In this document: positions 1 to 11,309 of the stretch, piece by piece | How positions within the stretch are numbered: position 1 is the stretch's first letter | Layout: each line of letters starts with the position of its first letter | Source: Tachypleus tridentatus | Lineage: Eukaryota; Arthropoda; Merostomata; Xiphosura; Limulidae | NCBI RefSeq assembly: GCF_004210375.1 | Contig: NC_134837.1 | Coordinates: 164,093,310-164,157,309, forward strand | Direction: 5' to 3' | Length of the DNA: 64,000 bases | Program-made: the position numbers and the translations under genes | The notes under the pieces: model-generated | Told to the model about the DNA's origin: nothing | Seen by the model: the letters and a program-made list of their open reading frames with translations, nothing else | Databases searched by the model: none

Positions 1-170
1 GGTGCAGTAAAGATAAAAAACTGAAGTTGAAACAGATTCACGATACATTACAAGATGATTTCATTAACGATTCTCTGACGTAAAATGTCATAGAGTAAAT
101 ATACGAAAGAAATGCAATGCCCAATGTGGTACTACCGTAATATAATCCATACAGATTTCGTAATGTCATG
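1..170. other. unique AT-rich DNA
   Basis: Short flank before the first SINE. No coding frame, RNA gene or repeat is recognisable. Confidence 0.5.
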
Positions 171-446
171 TTTTAGTTTTGTTTTTTATTTCACGCAAAG
201 TTACACGAGGGCTATCTGCGATAGCCGTCCCTAATTTAGCAGTGCAAGACTAAAGGGAAGGTAGTTAGTCATCATCACCAACCGCCAACCTTTGGGTTAC
301 TTTTTTACCAACGAATAGTGGGATTGACCGTCACATTATAATGACCCCACGGCTGAACGGGCGAGCATGTTTGGTGTGATGGGATTCGAACCCGGACCCT
401 CGGATTACGAGTCGAGCGCCTTTACCCACCTGGGTATGCCGGACCC
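171..446 (-). mobile_element. SINE family A, near full length
   Basis: tRNA-derived SINE read on the minus strand. The tRNA-like head lies at the high-coordinate end with a recognisable B box (GGTTCGAATCC type) and the anticodon-loop string CTCGTAA, which would place CGT at the anticodon (tRNA-Thr-like). The central body and the 3' tail (hairpin plus T/G-rich end on this strand) follow toward low coordinates. Point mutations show that it is not a functional tRNA. Confidence 0.88.
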
Positions 447-689
447 GCGTTTTTGTTAATACTTAGTAAGTTTTTTTTGTTTCAGACTTTGTGTCGACTT
501 CCATTCATCGAGACCTGTCGAAATAACCCTAAATCACTGTTTTTTTGTAATGGCTTCCCTGTTGACTGTATTAGGATAAATACTAAACAATGATAAAGTG
601 ACTCGTGTGGCAGATGTTAGATGCAGAAGAATTTGTAATTTCTTGTCTTGAAATGTGGTATGCGACGTTTTACCCTTTCTTATCATATG

Positions 690-882
690 TTTGTTCGGTT
701 TGTTTGTTTGTTTATGGCAAAGTTGCTAAGGCTATCTGTTATCGTCCCTAATTTTGAGCTGCCGACCAGAGGGAAGGCAACCATCATCCACTGCCAAAAA
801 TTTATGCAACTCTTTATCAACAAATAGTAGTATTGACTGTCACGCTATAACATCCTCACAGCTGAAAGGACGAGCATGTTCA
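690..882 (-). mobile_element. SINE family A, 5'-truncated
   Basis: Minus-strand copy retaining the (TTTG)n end, the 3' tail and the body, but stopping just before the tRNA-like head. This is the usual outcome of incomplete target-primed reverse transcription. A short open frame across it (754-990) is fortuitous. Confidence 0.8.
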
Positions 883-1159
883 GCCCTGTCCATAAATCGC
901 ACCAACATGCTTCTATTTTATTACATGCAAAATTATTTTTTGTTGGGGAGGATTTTGACATTACATACTTTAATATATAACACAAACTGACATGCAACAA
1001 TTCTCTAATTTTTATAACTCGTGTACACCATATTAATCAATACAGCCCACCGCCAAGTCTTATGATATTTTTGTCTGACTAAGAAGTAGTCTTCTGCCGT
1101 TACATTTATAACTTACTTAGGGCATTTCTGGCTCAAAGTGATGTTTGATTTAATATATC

Positions 1160-1345
1160 CCATCAAACATTATCGCCCTTTCAGCGGTCTGGGCGTTGTT
1201 ATATTATGGTTAATCCCACTATTTGTTGGTAATAGAGGAGCCCAAGAGTTGATGTAGGTGGTAATGACTAGCTGTTAAATTAGGGACGGCAAGCGCAGAT
1301 AGCCCTCGTGTAGTACTGTGCGAAATTCAAACTAAATAAACAGTT
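1160..1345 (+). mobile_element. SINE family A, headless with internal deletion
   Basis: Plus-strand body and tail only. It begins in the segment that normally follows the tRNA head, has lost about 25 bp of the body (the part that usually reads CTGCCTTCCCTCTAGTC), and ends with the CGCAGATAGCCC tail and an A-rich end. Confidence 0.8.
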
Positions 1346-3342
1346 TGAGGTCACCACGCGCATGGCCACGTTCGGTCAAACTTGTCACGGAGAAAGACGA
1401 GTATTTCAAAGCAAATTTCTTGAATACTAAAATAAACGACCTTTTTAAACATATTTGTGTACAATCAATTTTTGTTTGCATAAAAATTCAAAGGTGGTAA
1501 GACATATAAGTTTCAAAAGAGTATGAAACACACACATTCGTATTACTTCATGTTTCTTATTATCAAGTATAACATTGCTATAAATCTTCAACTAGTCGTT
1601 TTTATACCATTTAAAGAAATCGTGTAATTATAAGATCAATTGTTAAGATAATTAAGTTACAGTTGCTTTACGGTCCTGCAAAAACAATTTAAATCGATGA
1701 GAGAATATAGCATTTTAAAACGAATTTCAGTTCGATCGATTAACGTCACTGTAAACCACGCAAAATTAACATTTAACAGCTATCTGTAAAATAGGATCTG
1801 ACAGATAATAAACTGTTAAAATAAAATAAAGTATGAAAACTTAGTTTTGTAAGGTTATTTTAATACACAAGGCCTCGCTACAAATGTAACTTTCGAGATG
1901 ATAAAGTTTGCAAACGCTTACCTTAACGTTTATCACCTAGGAGTTACTACATTTCTCACCGCTCAGGCAACTGTGCTAAATTACATTAACTTAGTATGTA
2001 TTATCATAACTTTTCTTTATTCCTTCTTATCTCCGTTTTCCGATGAACAGTTACGTCCCTAATGAGATATCTCGTTGCCTATCACTGAAGTCATATACGT
2101 TTAACAAAAAGGTTTTGAAATTTAATCAATGCTACGTTGTACACTATTGACTCACATCAGTCTATTAATGGTCTTTAATCCATAAAAGCTAAGTATTCAA
2201 AACGACTTTTGAAAGAAGGCCTACGTTTTTACTCCTTTTAAAGTGAGGCAATTAGCAATTACCATTTTTCTAACATTAAAAGCAACGTAATTTCAATATA
2301 ACCATAAGAGATTAAATTACTGCCAACTAGCAGCATCGAAAATAAGCACTTTACACTTAAAGCTGTTTATTATAGTGTTTAGTCTGAAGAGTTAAGTCGT
2401 GATTTTTTTAAACGCCAGAGAACATTCAGTATAACAATTATATAATCGACGTTACGAAATGCTGTAAATATTAACAAGCCTAAGAGAGAAATACAAACAA
2501 CTGCGAAGTTTTGGTCGAAACAATGAACATGAATTTTGAAAATCGCTTTTAATGCCATTGTCATAGTAGTAACAACTTATGAATATTCGTGCGATTCATC
2601 ACAATACGACCTATCGCAAACAAATCTTGACGTTTTTACCTTACAGAAAAAAAAAATAGTACAAAGCAAATATTGAAAAACTGTCCGCAAGTTAAAGTGA
2701 TATATGTAGCTCAATTCATGCAGTAGAATAAAGTAAGTTCCTGGACGTTTCAAAACAGAGGAAGATTAATTTCCTTACTCTACGATCGTTCCTAACATCA
2801 GGAAACAATGATTACTGAATATCATAAGAATATATATTAAGCGTCTTGTCAAGACAATGCTAGATAAATTGCTGTGATACAGCAATATCAGAGCAACGAT
2901 ATTAGCAACAAGGGAACAAATTCAGAAAAAAATAAATAACTGGAATATGCCTGTCATGATTTCCCCAGCAGCTAGCTAGTATATCGACCCCGGTTAAATC
3001 TCCCTGTACTAAGAACTGCAGAGTTTCCACTATCAAGAATACTTCATAGTTCGACGTTGCGTCAGAGTAACTTAAGAAATGCAATCAAACCTGTAAAATA
3101 AAAATAAAAAACTAGTAAAAGGAAAATTCATTACAAGTCATGAAAGCTCTTATGTAACACTTTTACCAACATAATTTATAAATAATGAGCACATTTTAAA
3201 TTCTTTGTTTCAAATAGTGAATCAACGTATGAGGTGAATAAGGGTATATAGGAATGACAAGACTTTAATAACTGATTATTTTCATAGCATTCGACAATTA
3301 TCTGTGTAATTCTGAATAATTAATGTTTTCTATTAAATCTGA
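1346..3342. other. unannotated AT-rich DNA
   Basis: About 2 kb with no supported gene. A minus-strand frame at 2902-3084 follows a pyrimidine-rich stretch ending in AG, but all three frames from that acceptor meet a stop, so I do not call an exon. No repeat family was recognised. Confidence 0.45.
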
Positions 3343-3343
3343 G

Positions 3344-3596
3344 ACTAGGTGTGGTCTAGTAGTTAACGTTTCAGACTGTGAACCTGAAGGTCCATGGTTC
3401 CTATCCAGATGCTGCAAAATCGAGTTCTGCGGTTTGGGGCCTTGTATGTTTTATAAGATTTATGGTTAAATCTCACTGTTCAATTCCAATAACCCAAACT
3501 TGGATGGTGTGTGCTGTAAACTGCCTATTTTATCTCTAGTTTATTAGCTAAAAATTAAGAATAGCTAGTGCAGATAGCTTTTATATAGTTTGACAC
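3344..3596 (+). mobile_element. SINE family D (tRNA-His-like head on A-type body)
   Basis: The head has an A-box-like stretch (GGTCTAGTAGTTAACG), a loop CTGTGAA that would give anticodon GTG (tRNA-His-like), and a degenerate B box (GGTTCCTATCC). The downstream body aligns by eye with the family A body (TGGTTAAATCTCACT versus CGGTCAATCCCACT; AACCCAAACTTGG versus AGCCCAAGAGTTGG) and ends in a decayed GTGCAGATAGC tail. It is an older or different family sharing body and tail with A. The family assignment is inference. Confidence 0.6.
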
Positions 3597-4281
3597 TTGG
3601 TAATCGGAGGGGGAAGTATTGAATCTGTTGATTTATATAGCCTATCTTGTCTTGATAATATATATTTAACTTATGGCAAAGAAACTGTGTCATTGAATAC
3701 TCTATGCTTTTGTTGTTAATGATATGTTAAACAGGTTACTCGCCAGAACATGTTTCATAGGCATGCTTGTTCGTATATTGTTATGTGACATGACGACAAG
3801 AACATCACTTACCAAGAAAGATTGAGGAAAATGTCTTCTTAAGTAATGAATAGCAAATTTTTTCTGTTATATATTTGACAGAGATATTCTGATAAAGCTG
3901 AATCGATATTGTGTCTGTTTAATTTTTGAAGTAAAGCTACATTATGAATGGATATCATAGGTTGACATAGTAGAACGAAAGTACCAATTTCATCTTCAAA
4001 AAATCATACCATAACGTAATACAAAATCACCAATGAGTTATGCGTACATAGTTCCAAAAGTCTCCTTAAGGAAAACACTGTGCATTTATTTCGTGTTTTC
4101 GTTTTCTGTTAAACTGACTGAATTATTGTATAAAGTATATTTAAGATCAGAACAAGGAACAAGTGATCGTCAAAACAAAGAACATCCGATCTAAATTATA
4201 TACATGATGAAACAATATCTAATAGAAGTCTTATTTCAGCATGAAGAGATATCAGCTCCTAACTGAAGTATCCTTTACGGA
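3597..4281. other. unannotated AT-rich DNA
   Basis: Nothing recognisable in about 0.7 kb. Confidence 0.4.
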
Positions 4282-4555
4282 TTTGTTTGTTTTGATGAAT
4301 TTGGCGCAAAGCTACATGAGAAGTGTCTCTGATGGCTGTCCCTAATTTAGCAGTGTAAGACTAGAGGGAAGGCAGTTAGTCATCACCACTAACCATCAAC
4401 TCTTGGGTTACTCTTTTACCAACGAATAGTGGGATTGACCATCACTTGTAACGCACACACACCTGAAAGGGCGAGCATATTTGGTGCAACGGGATCCGAA
4501 CCTGCGACTCTTAGATTACGAGTCAAGTATCCTAACTACCTGGCTATGCCGAGCC
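4282..4555 (-). mobile_element. SINE family A, near full length
   Basis: Minus-strand copy with a TTTGTTTGTTTT end, tail, body and a tRNA-like head with a mutated B box, ending at the GCC-AGCC head terminus. Confidence 0.85.
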
Positions 4556-4608
4556 ATTTTTTACAGGATGGAGAGGTATCGATTTTTTAAAGAGAACCAT
4601 TTTTTTAC

Positions 4609-4682
4609 GGCACGGCATGGCGAGGTAGGATAAGGCGTTCGATTCGTAATCTGAGGGTCGGGGGTTCCAAATCCGGTCACAC
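4609..4682 (+). mobile_element. SINE family A, tRNA-like head only
   Basis: Plus-strand head: GGCACGGCATGGCGAGGT, loop TTCGTAA, then a B box broken by an extra base (GGTTCCAAATCC). It stops at the CAC that normally leads into the body and abuts a minus-strand C element, so the body and tail are missing. This is unusual, because SINE truncation normally removes the 5' end. Confidence 0.75.
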
Positions 4683-4772
4683 ATCGGGCTATCTGCTGAG
4701 CACACCGAGGGGAATCGAACCCTCTGATTTTAGCGTTGTAAATCCCTAGACTTATCGCTGTACCCAGCGCGG
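4683..4772 (-). mobile_element. SINE family C, fused to an A head
   Basis: Minus-strand family C: ATCGGGCTATCTGCTGAG, a B box (GGGAATCGAACCC on this strand), TTTTAGCGTTGTAAATCC and a terminal CCAGCGCGG. Its CA-rich tail is missing at the junction with the A head. Confidence 0.75.
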
Positions 4773-6073
4773 AAAGATAGAGAGTTATGAAGACCCGTTT
4801 TAAGCCGGTATGTTATGCAAAATATAACATACAGTTGTATAACACACTTTGAAATAAATATTTAAAACATAAAACGTGTTAACTAATAACTAAAATAAAA
4901 ATAGGTAAATAAAAAACACATAATCAGTTACTCAGATTAAGCCAAACATCTTAGTTGGCGGGCGATTATAAAAAATAAAATAATATATAAAATCATTATA
5001 TATATGAAACACTATTTTTATATTAAAAGAACAACATTTTACAGAAGGCACCTTAAGAATCTTAAGTATTATTCAGGAAGGACCGTTTTTGTTCAGAACT
5101 GTGTTACGTATTTAAACTGGACTTTAGCAAATTGGCTTCGATCTCTTTGTTTTTCTTTCTATTTGTCTTTTACTAATATAAAATTGTTGACTTGGAGAGT
5201 ACATTGAACACTTTCTTTGGCAGTTTTTTACAGCACTAAATACAATGAACGAACTTTCCTGAAATAAATGTATAATTCTCAATTTACCTTTGGTGAAATT
5301 TAATCCCCAACGCATGGAACAGATCGTTTTTAAAATGAAATAATCTGAAACGTGCGTTGTCGTTCTTGTTTTATGGTAAACTCTGTATTACTTCAAATAT
5401 CTCGATAATATAAATCATTTTAAAATTATAGTTGCTTATAGAGAAGCAGATAGACTGTGGGCAAATATTTTTAAGCATTTTTATATTCTTGTATCCTTAT
5501 CCTTGATTTGAATAGCAAATGTAAACATCTACGTTGCTTCTTTATTGACTGTTTCCGTCTTGATTCTCAAAGTATTAGATATTTTAAAATATACGCAGAG
5601 ACATCTATTAACACAGAGTTTAGAAGATAATATACAAGCATCAACACAGAATTCATAACATCCTTCACCTCAAAGATCAGCTAGGATGCAATTTTTTAAA
5701 AGAAATCCAATAAAGGCATTTTTGTTGACTTTAATATAACCTGATTTCATCTCTACTTATTTATTCTAGATATCTTCCAACCGACTAAATCGTACTTAAC
5801 AATAAAGAGTGAATGTTCTGAATCGATGAAAACCAGCACACTCTGAATCTGACGAAAGGCGAATCCTTCAGTAAGTGCCGTCTCTAATTTCGTAGCACAA
5901 TTATCAAGTCATGCAATACGGATGTACCACCGTGCCAAAGTGCTTTGGCGGTTGGTCATTCATGTTGAAAAAAGGTTACGTCATGAATCTTGAGTCACTA
6001 GAAAATCTTTTTCACTCAACGTATTAGCCAATCACGTTATCGCCATTACGTAAACAACCTTAATTTAACATTT
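4773..6073. other. unannotated AT-rich DNA
   Basis: About 1.3 kb. Overlapping short frames on both strands at 5004-5315 are AT-rich with no family resemblance. The stretch at 5866-5905 weakly resembles the minus-strand A body, but too weakly to call. Confidence 0.4.
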
Positions 6074-6155
6074 CCCCCTCATGGTACAGAAGTATGTCTG
6101 CAAACTTACAACGCTGGAATTCAGATGTCGATGTTTGATCACAAACAAACAATTT
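6074..6155 (+). mobile_element. SINE family B, 3'-truncated remnant
   Basis: Head half of a B element: CCCCTCATGGTACAGAAGTATGTCTGC followed by ACTTACAACGCTGGAA. The B box is decayed and the tail is absent. Confidence 0.55.
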
Positions 6156-6528
6156 AGCGTTTGATTTATCTCAAGAAATTAATAATGAATGCATAATCGT
6201 TGTCAATCTTGTTTTAATTGAAATTTATTAATTAAAGGAAAATGAACTTGAATAAAAATAAAGAACTGAATTACATCTGCTTATGCAGAATAAAATTATT
6301 ACTGCTAAACACACAACAACACTCCTAAAGACCACATTTAATTAATCCATATGTTCGGTAGTTTAATTTGAAGGTAAGCTATAATTTCTTAAAAATAGAT
6401 AAACATTTCTCATCTTTGTTTCAAATAAGCTCATACTACGTGCGTAAAAAATATTGCATGAATGTAATTATGAGTTTAGCAATTTTCCATTTCATTCCAA
6501 TGTTCTGTGAAACTTGCCTTCATTTTGA

Positions 6529-6651
6529 GCCCCTCACTAATACAGCGGTAAGTCTACAGATTTACAACGCTAAAATCAGGGGTTTGATTCCCCTCGATGT
6601 GCTCAGCAGATAGCCCGATGTGGCTTTGCTCTAAGAAAAACACACACATAC
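6529..6651 (+). mobile_element. SINE family C, full length
   Basis: GCCCCTCACTAATACAGCGG head, TTTACAACGCTAAAATC, B box GGTTTGATTCC, tail AGCAGATAGCCCGATGTGG-CTTTGCT and a CA-rich end. Flanks TTCATTTTGA and CTCATTTTAA may be a weak target-site duplication. Confidence 0.82.
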
Positions 6652-6655
6652 ACTC

Positions 6656-7420
6656 ATTTTAAGCTATTTATTTATTTGTTGTTTTTGACTTCCATGTCAT
6701 CTTACCTCGCTCATTGTCATATCACAGAGTACAAACTTTTACATTTCACTCAGTGCAAGCGATCATGAGACAATTCTACATCAGACAAACTCTCTTCATA
6801 AACAAATGTAAATTGAGAAAATCCACTAGGATAACTGACATTAAAGGTATCAGAGAATTAAAAATAAATATAAATCTTGTTACAGTTATTTACATGTAGT
6901 TTCAGTGTTATATTAAACACTTCCATTTCTTCGTTGTTATCAAAACCGGGTAAATAAGTTTTATTTCTAACCGTTTCTGTTGTTTAAAATTGCCAGTTCT
7001 GATAAGTGAAAAATTTTACGTTTAATGTACTTATTAGAGGGCGTTACGTAAACATCCATTTTCACAAATAAAAAAAAGCAATACAGGAAGTCAGCTTTAT
7101 TGTAAGAAATGCATTTTGAAAGGAATAATGGACAAGATCGGTGACAGAAAATCGGCGCCAGAGTTAGTATTCATTTAGTATCCTATTGAAATACATAATA
7201 AACAATTAAAAGATTTTGAAACCAATTTCAGATCAATGTCAATAGAAGAAAAATTACGATTGTTTTACTTTTTGTCGGAAGAAGGTAATTTTTGTGCATA
7301 CAAAAAAAAAGTTTATAGATCTGAATAGAATTATTATAAAAATTAATTTCTGCATGTCTAACTATAAAATGTTTTCACGTATTTTTATCATTCTATTTTA
7401 ATATTTTGACTTTTATTGAT
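6656..7420. other. unannotated AT-rich DNA
   Basis: A short frame at 6714-6899 shows no family resemblance. Nothing else is recognised. Confidence 0.4.
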
Positions 7421-7698
7421 TGTTTGTTTGTTTTGGAATTTCGCACAAAGCTACTCGAGGGCTATCTGTGCTAGCCGTCCCTAATTTAGCAGTGTAAGAC
7501 TAGAGGGAAGGCAGCTAGTCATCACCACCCACCGCCAACTCTTGGGCTACTCTTTTACCAACGAATAGTGGGATTGACCGTCACATTATAACGCCCCCAC
7601 GGCTGAAAGGGCGAGCATATTTGGCGCGACGGGGATGCGAACCCGCGACCCTCGGATTACGAGTCGCACGCCTTAACGCGCTTGGCCATGCTGGGCCC
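7421..7698 (-). mobile_element. SINE family A, subfamily A2, full length
   Basis: Well-preserved minus-strand copy. It carries the A2 signature: B box GGTTCGCATCC instead of GGTTCGAATCC, GTCGCGCCAAATATG after the head, and a tail reading CACAGATAGCCCTCGAGTAGC-TTTGTG. The outer tail stem is GCACA/TGTGC. Good preservation implies relative youth. Confidence 0.9.
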
Positions 7699-8499
7699 AA
7701 AATGAGGCAAAACATATAAGACTATGAATATGGTATAAGAGATGAATTCGGACTAAGTACTGTTTTAATAATGATATTACTTCATCCTTTTTATATTTTA
7801 ATTGTTAACTGGCGGCAACCGGTTACAAAATTATGCCCGTGGTTTAAAGTCATGAAGGGGGTAGGTACCAAACGAAACCAGGGACATCGAGAATTTCTAG
7901 GGTCCTCTGTGGAAAGATTTAGATATGTATGTATAAACTGACTGTTATCGAGATGAAATCTGTGACTCCTTTAATAGGATGATTTGTCCAATCTTAGCCT
8001 GAAACCACGCACTGGTACACATCAACTTGGTAGATTTATCATGGCATATGTATTTTACTAACTAACCTACTGTGTTTTTGTTAAAGAGTTTACCATTGGA
8101 TATGATATTTTGAGGATCTGTAACAGAAGTATTAGTGTAGATTTGTTAGTCGCTAGTCTGCTTTACTGAAATATAACAATCTCCAAGTAATTATAAAGCT
8201 TCAGCCTTATTTTGTAACATATGGTTTGTGTACTCAGTATTTGTTTGTGTATGTTTTGTATTCGTTGTATAGATAAATAAGGAAATTGAATATATGTCCA
8301 ACTCATTATTTATAACATTTGAAAAATTACTCAGAGGAAAATAGACTAAATCTTTTAAGGAGTCAATGATTGATTCTATTGTTATAAATTGAAAAATACG
8401 CTAAATCACAAACATATTCTTGCCTAAAAATAAATCATAAAAGTCACTGATTACAACATTTTATTTAAAACATGATGTACAATGAGTTTCGCGTTTGTT
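7699..8499. other. unannotated DNA between SINE and transposase relic
   Basis: No recognised feature. Some of it may belong to the flanks of the Tc1-like element, but no terminal inverted repeat was identified. Confidence 0.35.
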
Positions 8500-8559
8500 C
8501 AGTATGCTGAATATATGAAATCAATACTGAATTGTACTTGCTGTGCTCTTCTGATGACA

Positions 8560-8975
8560 CAACAGCAGATATTTGAAAAATGGATAGAATAATAGACCAG
8601 CAAATGTACCATCAGATACTGATCCTTGATGGCATACCCAGTGGTTTGCATATTATTGGTAAAGATTTCTACTTCCAAGAAGACAGTGCCCACAAACACT
8701 CATCCAACCTTATATAGAAATTGCTTAGCTAAGAAGGAAGCTGCTGGAGCCTTCCAAATGGTGCAACACAAATGGTGCCCTGATCTCAACCCATTTAAAC
8801 TGATCTAGGATTTGGTAGATCAAAATTTGACAAATCAAAAGGATCTCTATGAGAGTGTGTTAGAAATATTTGGAATAAAATCCCAAAGAAAGTTTTGATT
8901 AAATATGTTGTAACAATCCCTAAAAGACTGCCTGCAGTTATTAAAACAAAAGAGAGACACACAAAATATTAACTG
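8560..8975 (+). pseudogene. Tc1/mariner-family transposase relic (C-terminal part)
   Basis: Decayed cut-and-paste transposase. Frames read in order give GKDFYFQEDSAHKHSS near 8658-8705, matching the family's F-Q-x-D-N-x-P-K-H motif, then CPDLNPFKLI near 8778-8805, matching the PDLNPIE motif that carries the third catalytic acid (here E is replaced by K). Then LVDQNLTNQKDLYESV near 8812-8860, and residues resembling the P-x-R-L-x-A-V-I-K end near 8926-8945. Stops and frameshifts interrupt it, so it is dead. Neither terminal inverted repeats nor the N-terminal DNA-binding domain are visible. Confidence 0.72.
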
Positions 8976-9079
8976 TTTGCTGAACTTAAGTATTTCTACT
9001 GAGTTTCTGTTGTACTAAATATGGAGATTAACAACATGTTAATGTTTCACCTGTGATTTTAACTTCCATCCTTCTTTGA

Positions 9080-9338
9080 TTGGTTTGGTTTTTTGGAATT
9101 TCGCACAAAGCTACTCGAGGGCTATCTGTGCTAGCCGTCCCTAATTTTGCAGTGTAAGGCTAGAGGGAAGGCAGCTAGTCATCACCACCCGCCGCCAACT
9201 CTTGGGCTACTCTCTTATCAACGAATAGTGGGATTGACCGTCACATTATAACGCCCCCACGGCTGGGAGGGCGAGCATGTTTGGCGCGACCCTCGGATTA
9301 CGAGTCGCACGCCTTACGCGCTTGGCCATGTCAGGCCG
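9080..9338 (-). mobile_element. SINE family A, subfamily A2, with target-site duplication
   Basis: Minus-strand A2 copy (GCGAG-type tail CCTCGAGTAGC, GGCGCGACC head region), with a deletion of about 20 bp that removes the B box. Flanks TCCTTCTTTGA (9069-9079) and TCATTCTTTGA (9339-9349) match at 10 of 11 positions and look like a target-site duplication. Confidence 0.88.
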
Positions 9339-9349
9339 TCATTCTTTGA

Positions 9350-11230
9350 AAGTAGCCTGAAATCTAATTTTTGATTTTCTCCTAACACTTTTCCACAGTA
9401 CTGTAAGTTCCAAAAATTGTCTATTAAGTCTGACTAATCAGGACAATAAGAAAGCATATGTTGAAATCTGTAAGAGAAAATACGAAGCTTGGATGTGTAT
9501 TTAAAGTAACCAGAAGTTAATAAATTTCGTCGTATCCTTTTAGCTGTTGAAATCTGACTTTTATATTGTGTAGCATGTATTAGGATACTGATGTCATCTT
9601 CTGTACAAAATGTTGAGGAAATATTTCTTCTTATCAACATCTTTACGTGGTTCCCATGCGCATTCTAAATCTATTACGTCTTTATCAACCTGTCTCTAGC
9701 ACAATTTTTAGTGAAAAACTTAAAATTATTTTGCCTTCGTAAGTTCTTTTAGGGACTAATGTTATTGAAGAAACTTACATTTAATTTCGAGATTGTCTTA
9801 TCCTGCAACTTATTTGTCTTTATTTCTATGTTTAGAATTTATTGATTGGAAAAGTATCTCTACTGAAGTTTGTGGACGTTATTTCGGATAGTTAATAGTT
9901 TCAGTGAATTTACACTCCCACAAACGGTTTGTTATTTGCTGACAATAAGTTATTATAAGAAACAACAAGAATGAATAGTTATTTTATCTAATATTTCCTT
10001 TAAAGTTCCCCAACAAGATATCGATAAGTCTACGGAATAACGCAAAATCTTAGGTTTGATTCGCCATGTTTTTCTCTAAAAGAAACAAACTTTTATTTAT
10101 AATAACAACTTTGACTATTTGACAACTGCTTCACAGACCCGTATAGCAATTTTTTGCAATTAAATAAATAGTTTCGAAAGTCGCCTAAAACATCTAGTTT
10201 ACTCCGATAGTTTGATAAAGCTATTCCTAAACATGGTTACAAATTTATGATGGTTTTACTACGGATTTCACTTTTCATTAAAACGTAAGATCTTGTATTT
10301 TGTTGTCTGGCACAATTCCAACGTAATAAATTATCTGCCTTGCTTTTTGTGTTACATAGAGTGTCACGGATAAGTGAAATATCTAGTGTTCTTTTTCAGA
10401 TGTTTTAATTTGGTGAAATACTGTCTGTACCGAAGTACGTTTCTGGGTTCCAATAAAGACTGATAATACGTTATTGATGTTTCATTATAGTTTGAATAGC
10501 AGGAACCCAACCACCAGATTCTCAAAAGCCTTGAAAATTCCGTTCTGTGTCTATTTATAGACTGAGTCTCATGAACAGGCTGGCAGAGAGGTGAAAACTC
10601 TCAAAATAAATTAGTTATTTGCATAGTTCAATCTCAAAACCATTGAGCCTAGACTTTTTTTTTTAGAACAGTGATAACGTACTACACATCCAAGGCACGT
10701 TTCAAACGTTCTACACTTTTTCAACTACATATAAAAAGAGGTAGAAGATAACGCCACAGAAGTTTACTGTTGTTAGCACAGCACGTGTGGTGTCAGCAAA
10801 TTGTTTCCAAATATAGTTACTCCTAGCTAATAATCAATGTCGCGAAAAAATAGACAGTTAAAATTTTTAACAAACCGGTCAGGATTGTGGTTGGTGATAA
10901 ATGGTAGCGAAACTGCAGCCTTTAATCTTACCTTTGTTTGGAACGAAAACATTAAATTGCGATGGCTTTGAAAACTGTAGTATACAGTCTTTCCAACCGT
11001 ACGATAAGTACGCGTAGTTAGATACAGCAAACTAAACAAACGTAAAGAAACTGCGTTAACTGTCTTTCTACTAGCCTGGCATCAAAATTAGAAAGGGAGT
11101 TTGAATTGTCAAGGTGGCAAATTACTGTTGTTTTTGTTTTTATTTTAGAACACAGATATATCGATAACCGAACAAACAAAATATGCCTCGAATATAACTT
11201 ACGAAGTTAATAAAGAACTATGTATCCAAT
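9350..11230. other. unannotated AT-rich DNA with one C remnant
   Basis: Apart from a degenerate C-like stretch (10016-10090), about 1.9 kb without recognisable genes or repeats. Short frames at 9434-9640 and 10827-11039 (minus) lack family features. Confidence 0.4.
10016..10090 (+). mobile_element. SINE family C, degenerate remnant
   Basis: GATATCGATAAGTCTACGGA, CGCAAAATC and GGTTTGATTCGCC recapitulate the C head and B box with several deletions. The tail is lost. Confidence 0.5.
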
Positions 11231-11231
11231 A

Positions 11232-11306
11232 TTTTATGAACTACTACGAATAGTACTGGATTGACTGTCACATTTATAACGTACAATCATAGCCCAACGG
11301 CTGACC
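11232..11306 (-). mobile_element. SINE family A, body fragment
   Basis: CTACGAATAGTACTGGATTG, ACTGTCACATTTATAACG and CCCAACGGCTGA correspond to the middle of the A body on the minus strand. Head and tail are absent. It abuts a second, scrambled A copy. Confidence 0.6.
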
Positions 11307-11309
11307 TTT

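Noticed and set aside
375-446. tRNA gene candidates (A and B boxes) in many places
   Set aside because: Each lies at the 5' end of a SINE with a fixed body and tail, has a broken acceptor stem and is present in dozens of copies. They are SINE heads and not tRNA genes.
2902-3084. Minus-strand exon preceded by a splice-acceptor-like sequence
   Set aside because: Stops occur in all three frames from the acceptor, and no family or donor site is recognisable.
5866-5905. Minus-strand SINE A body fragment
   Set aside because: Only about 20 scattered matches to the body consensus; not distinguishable from chance.
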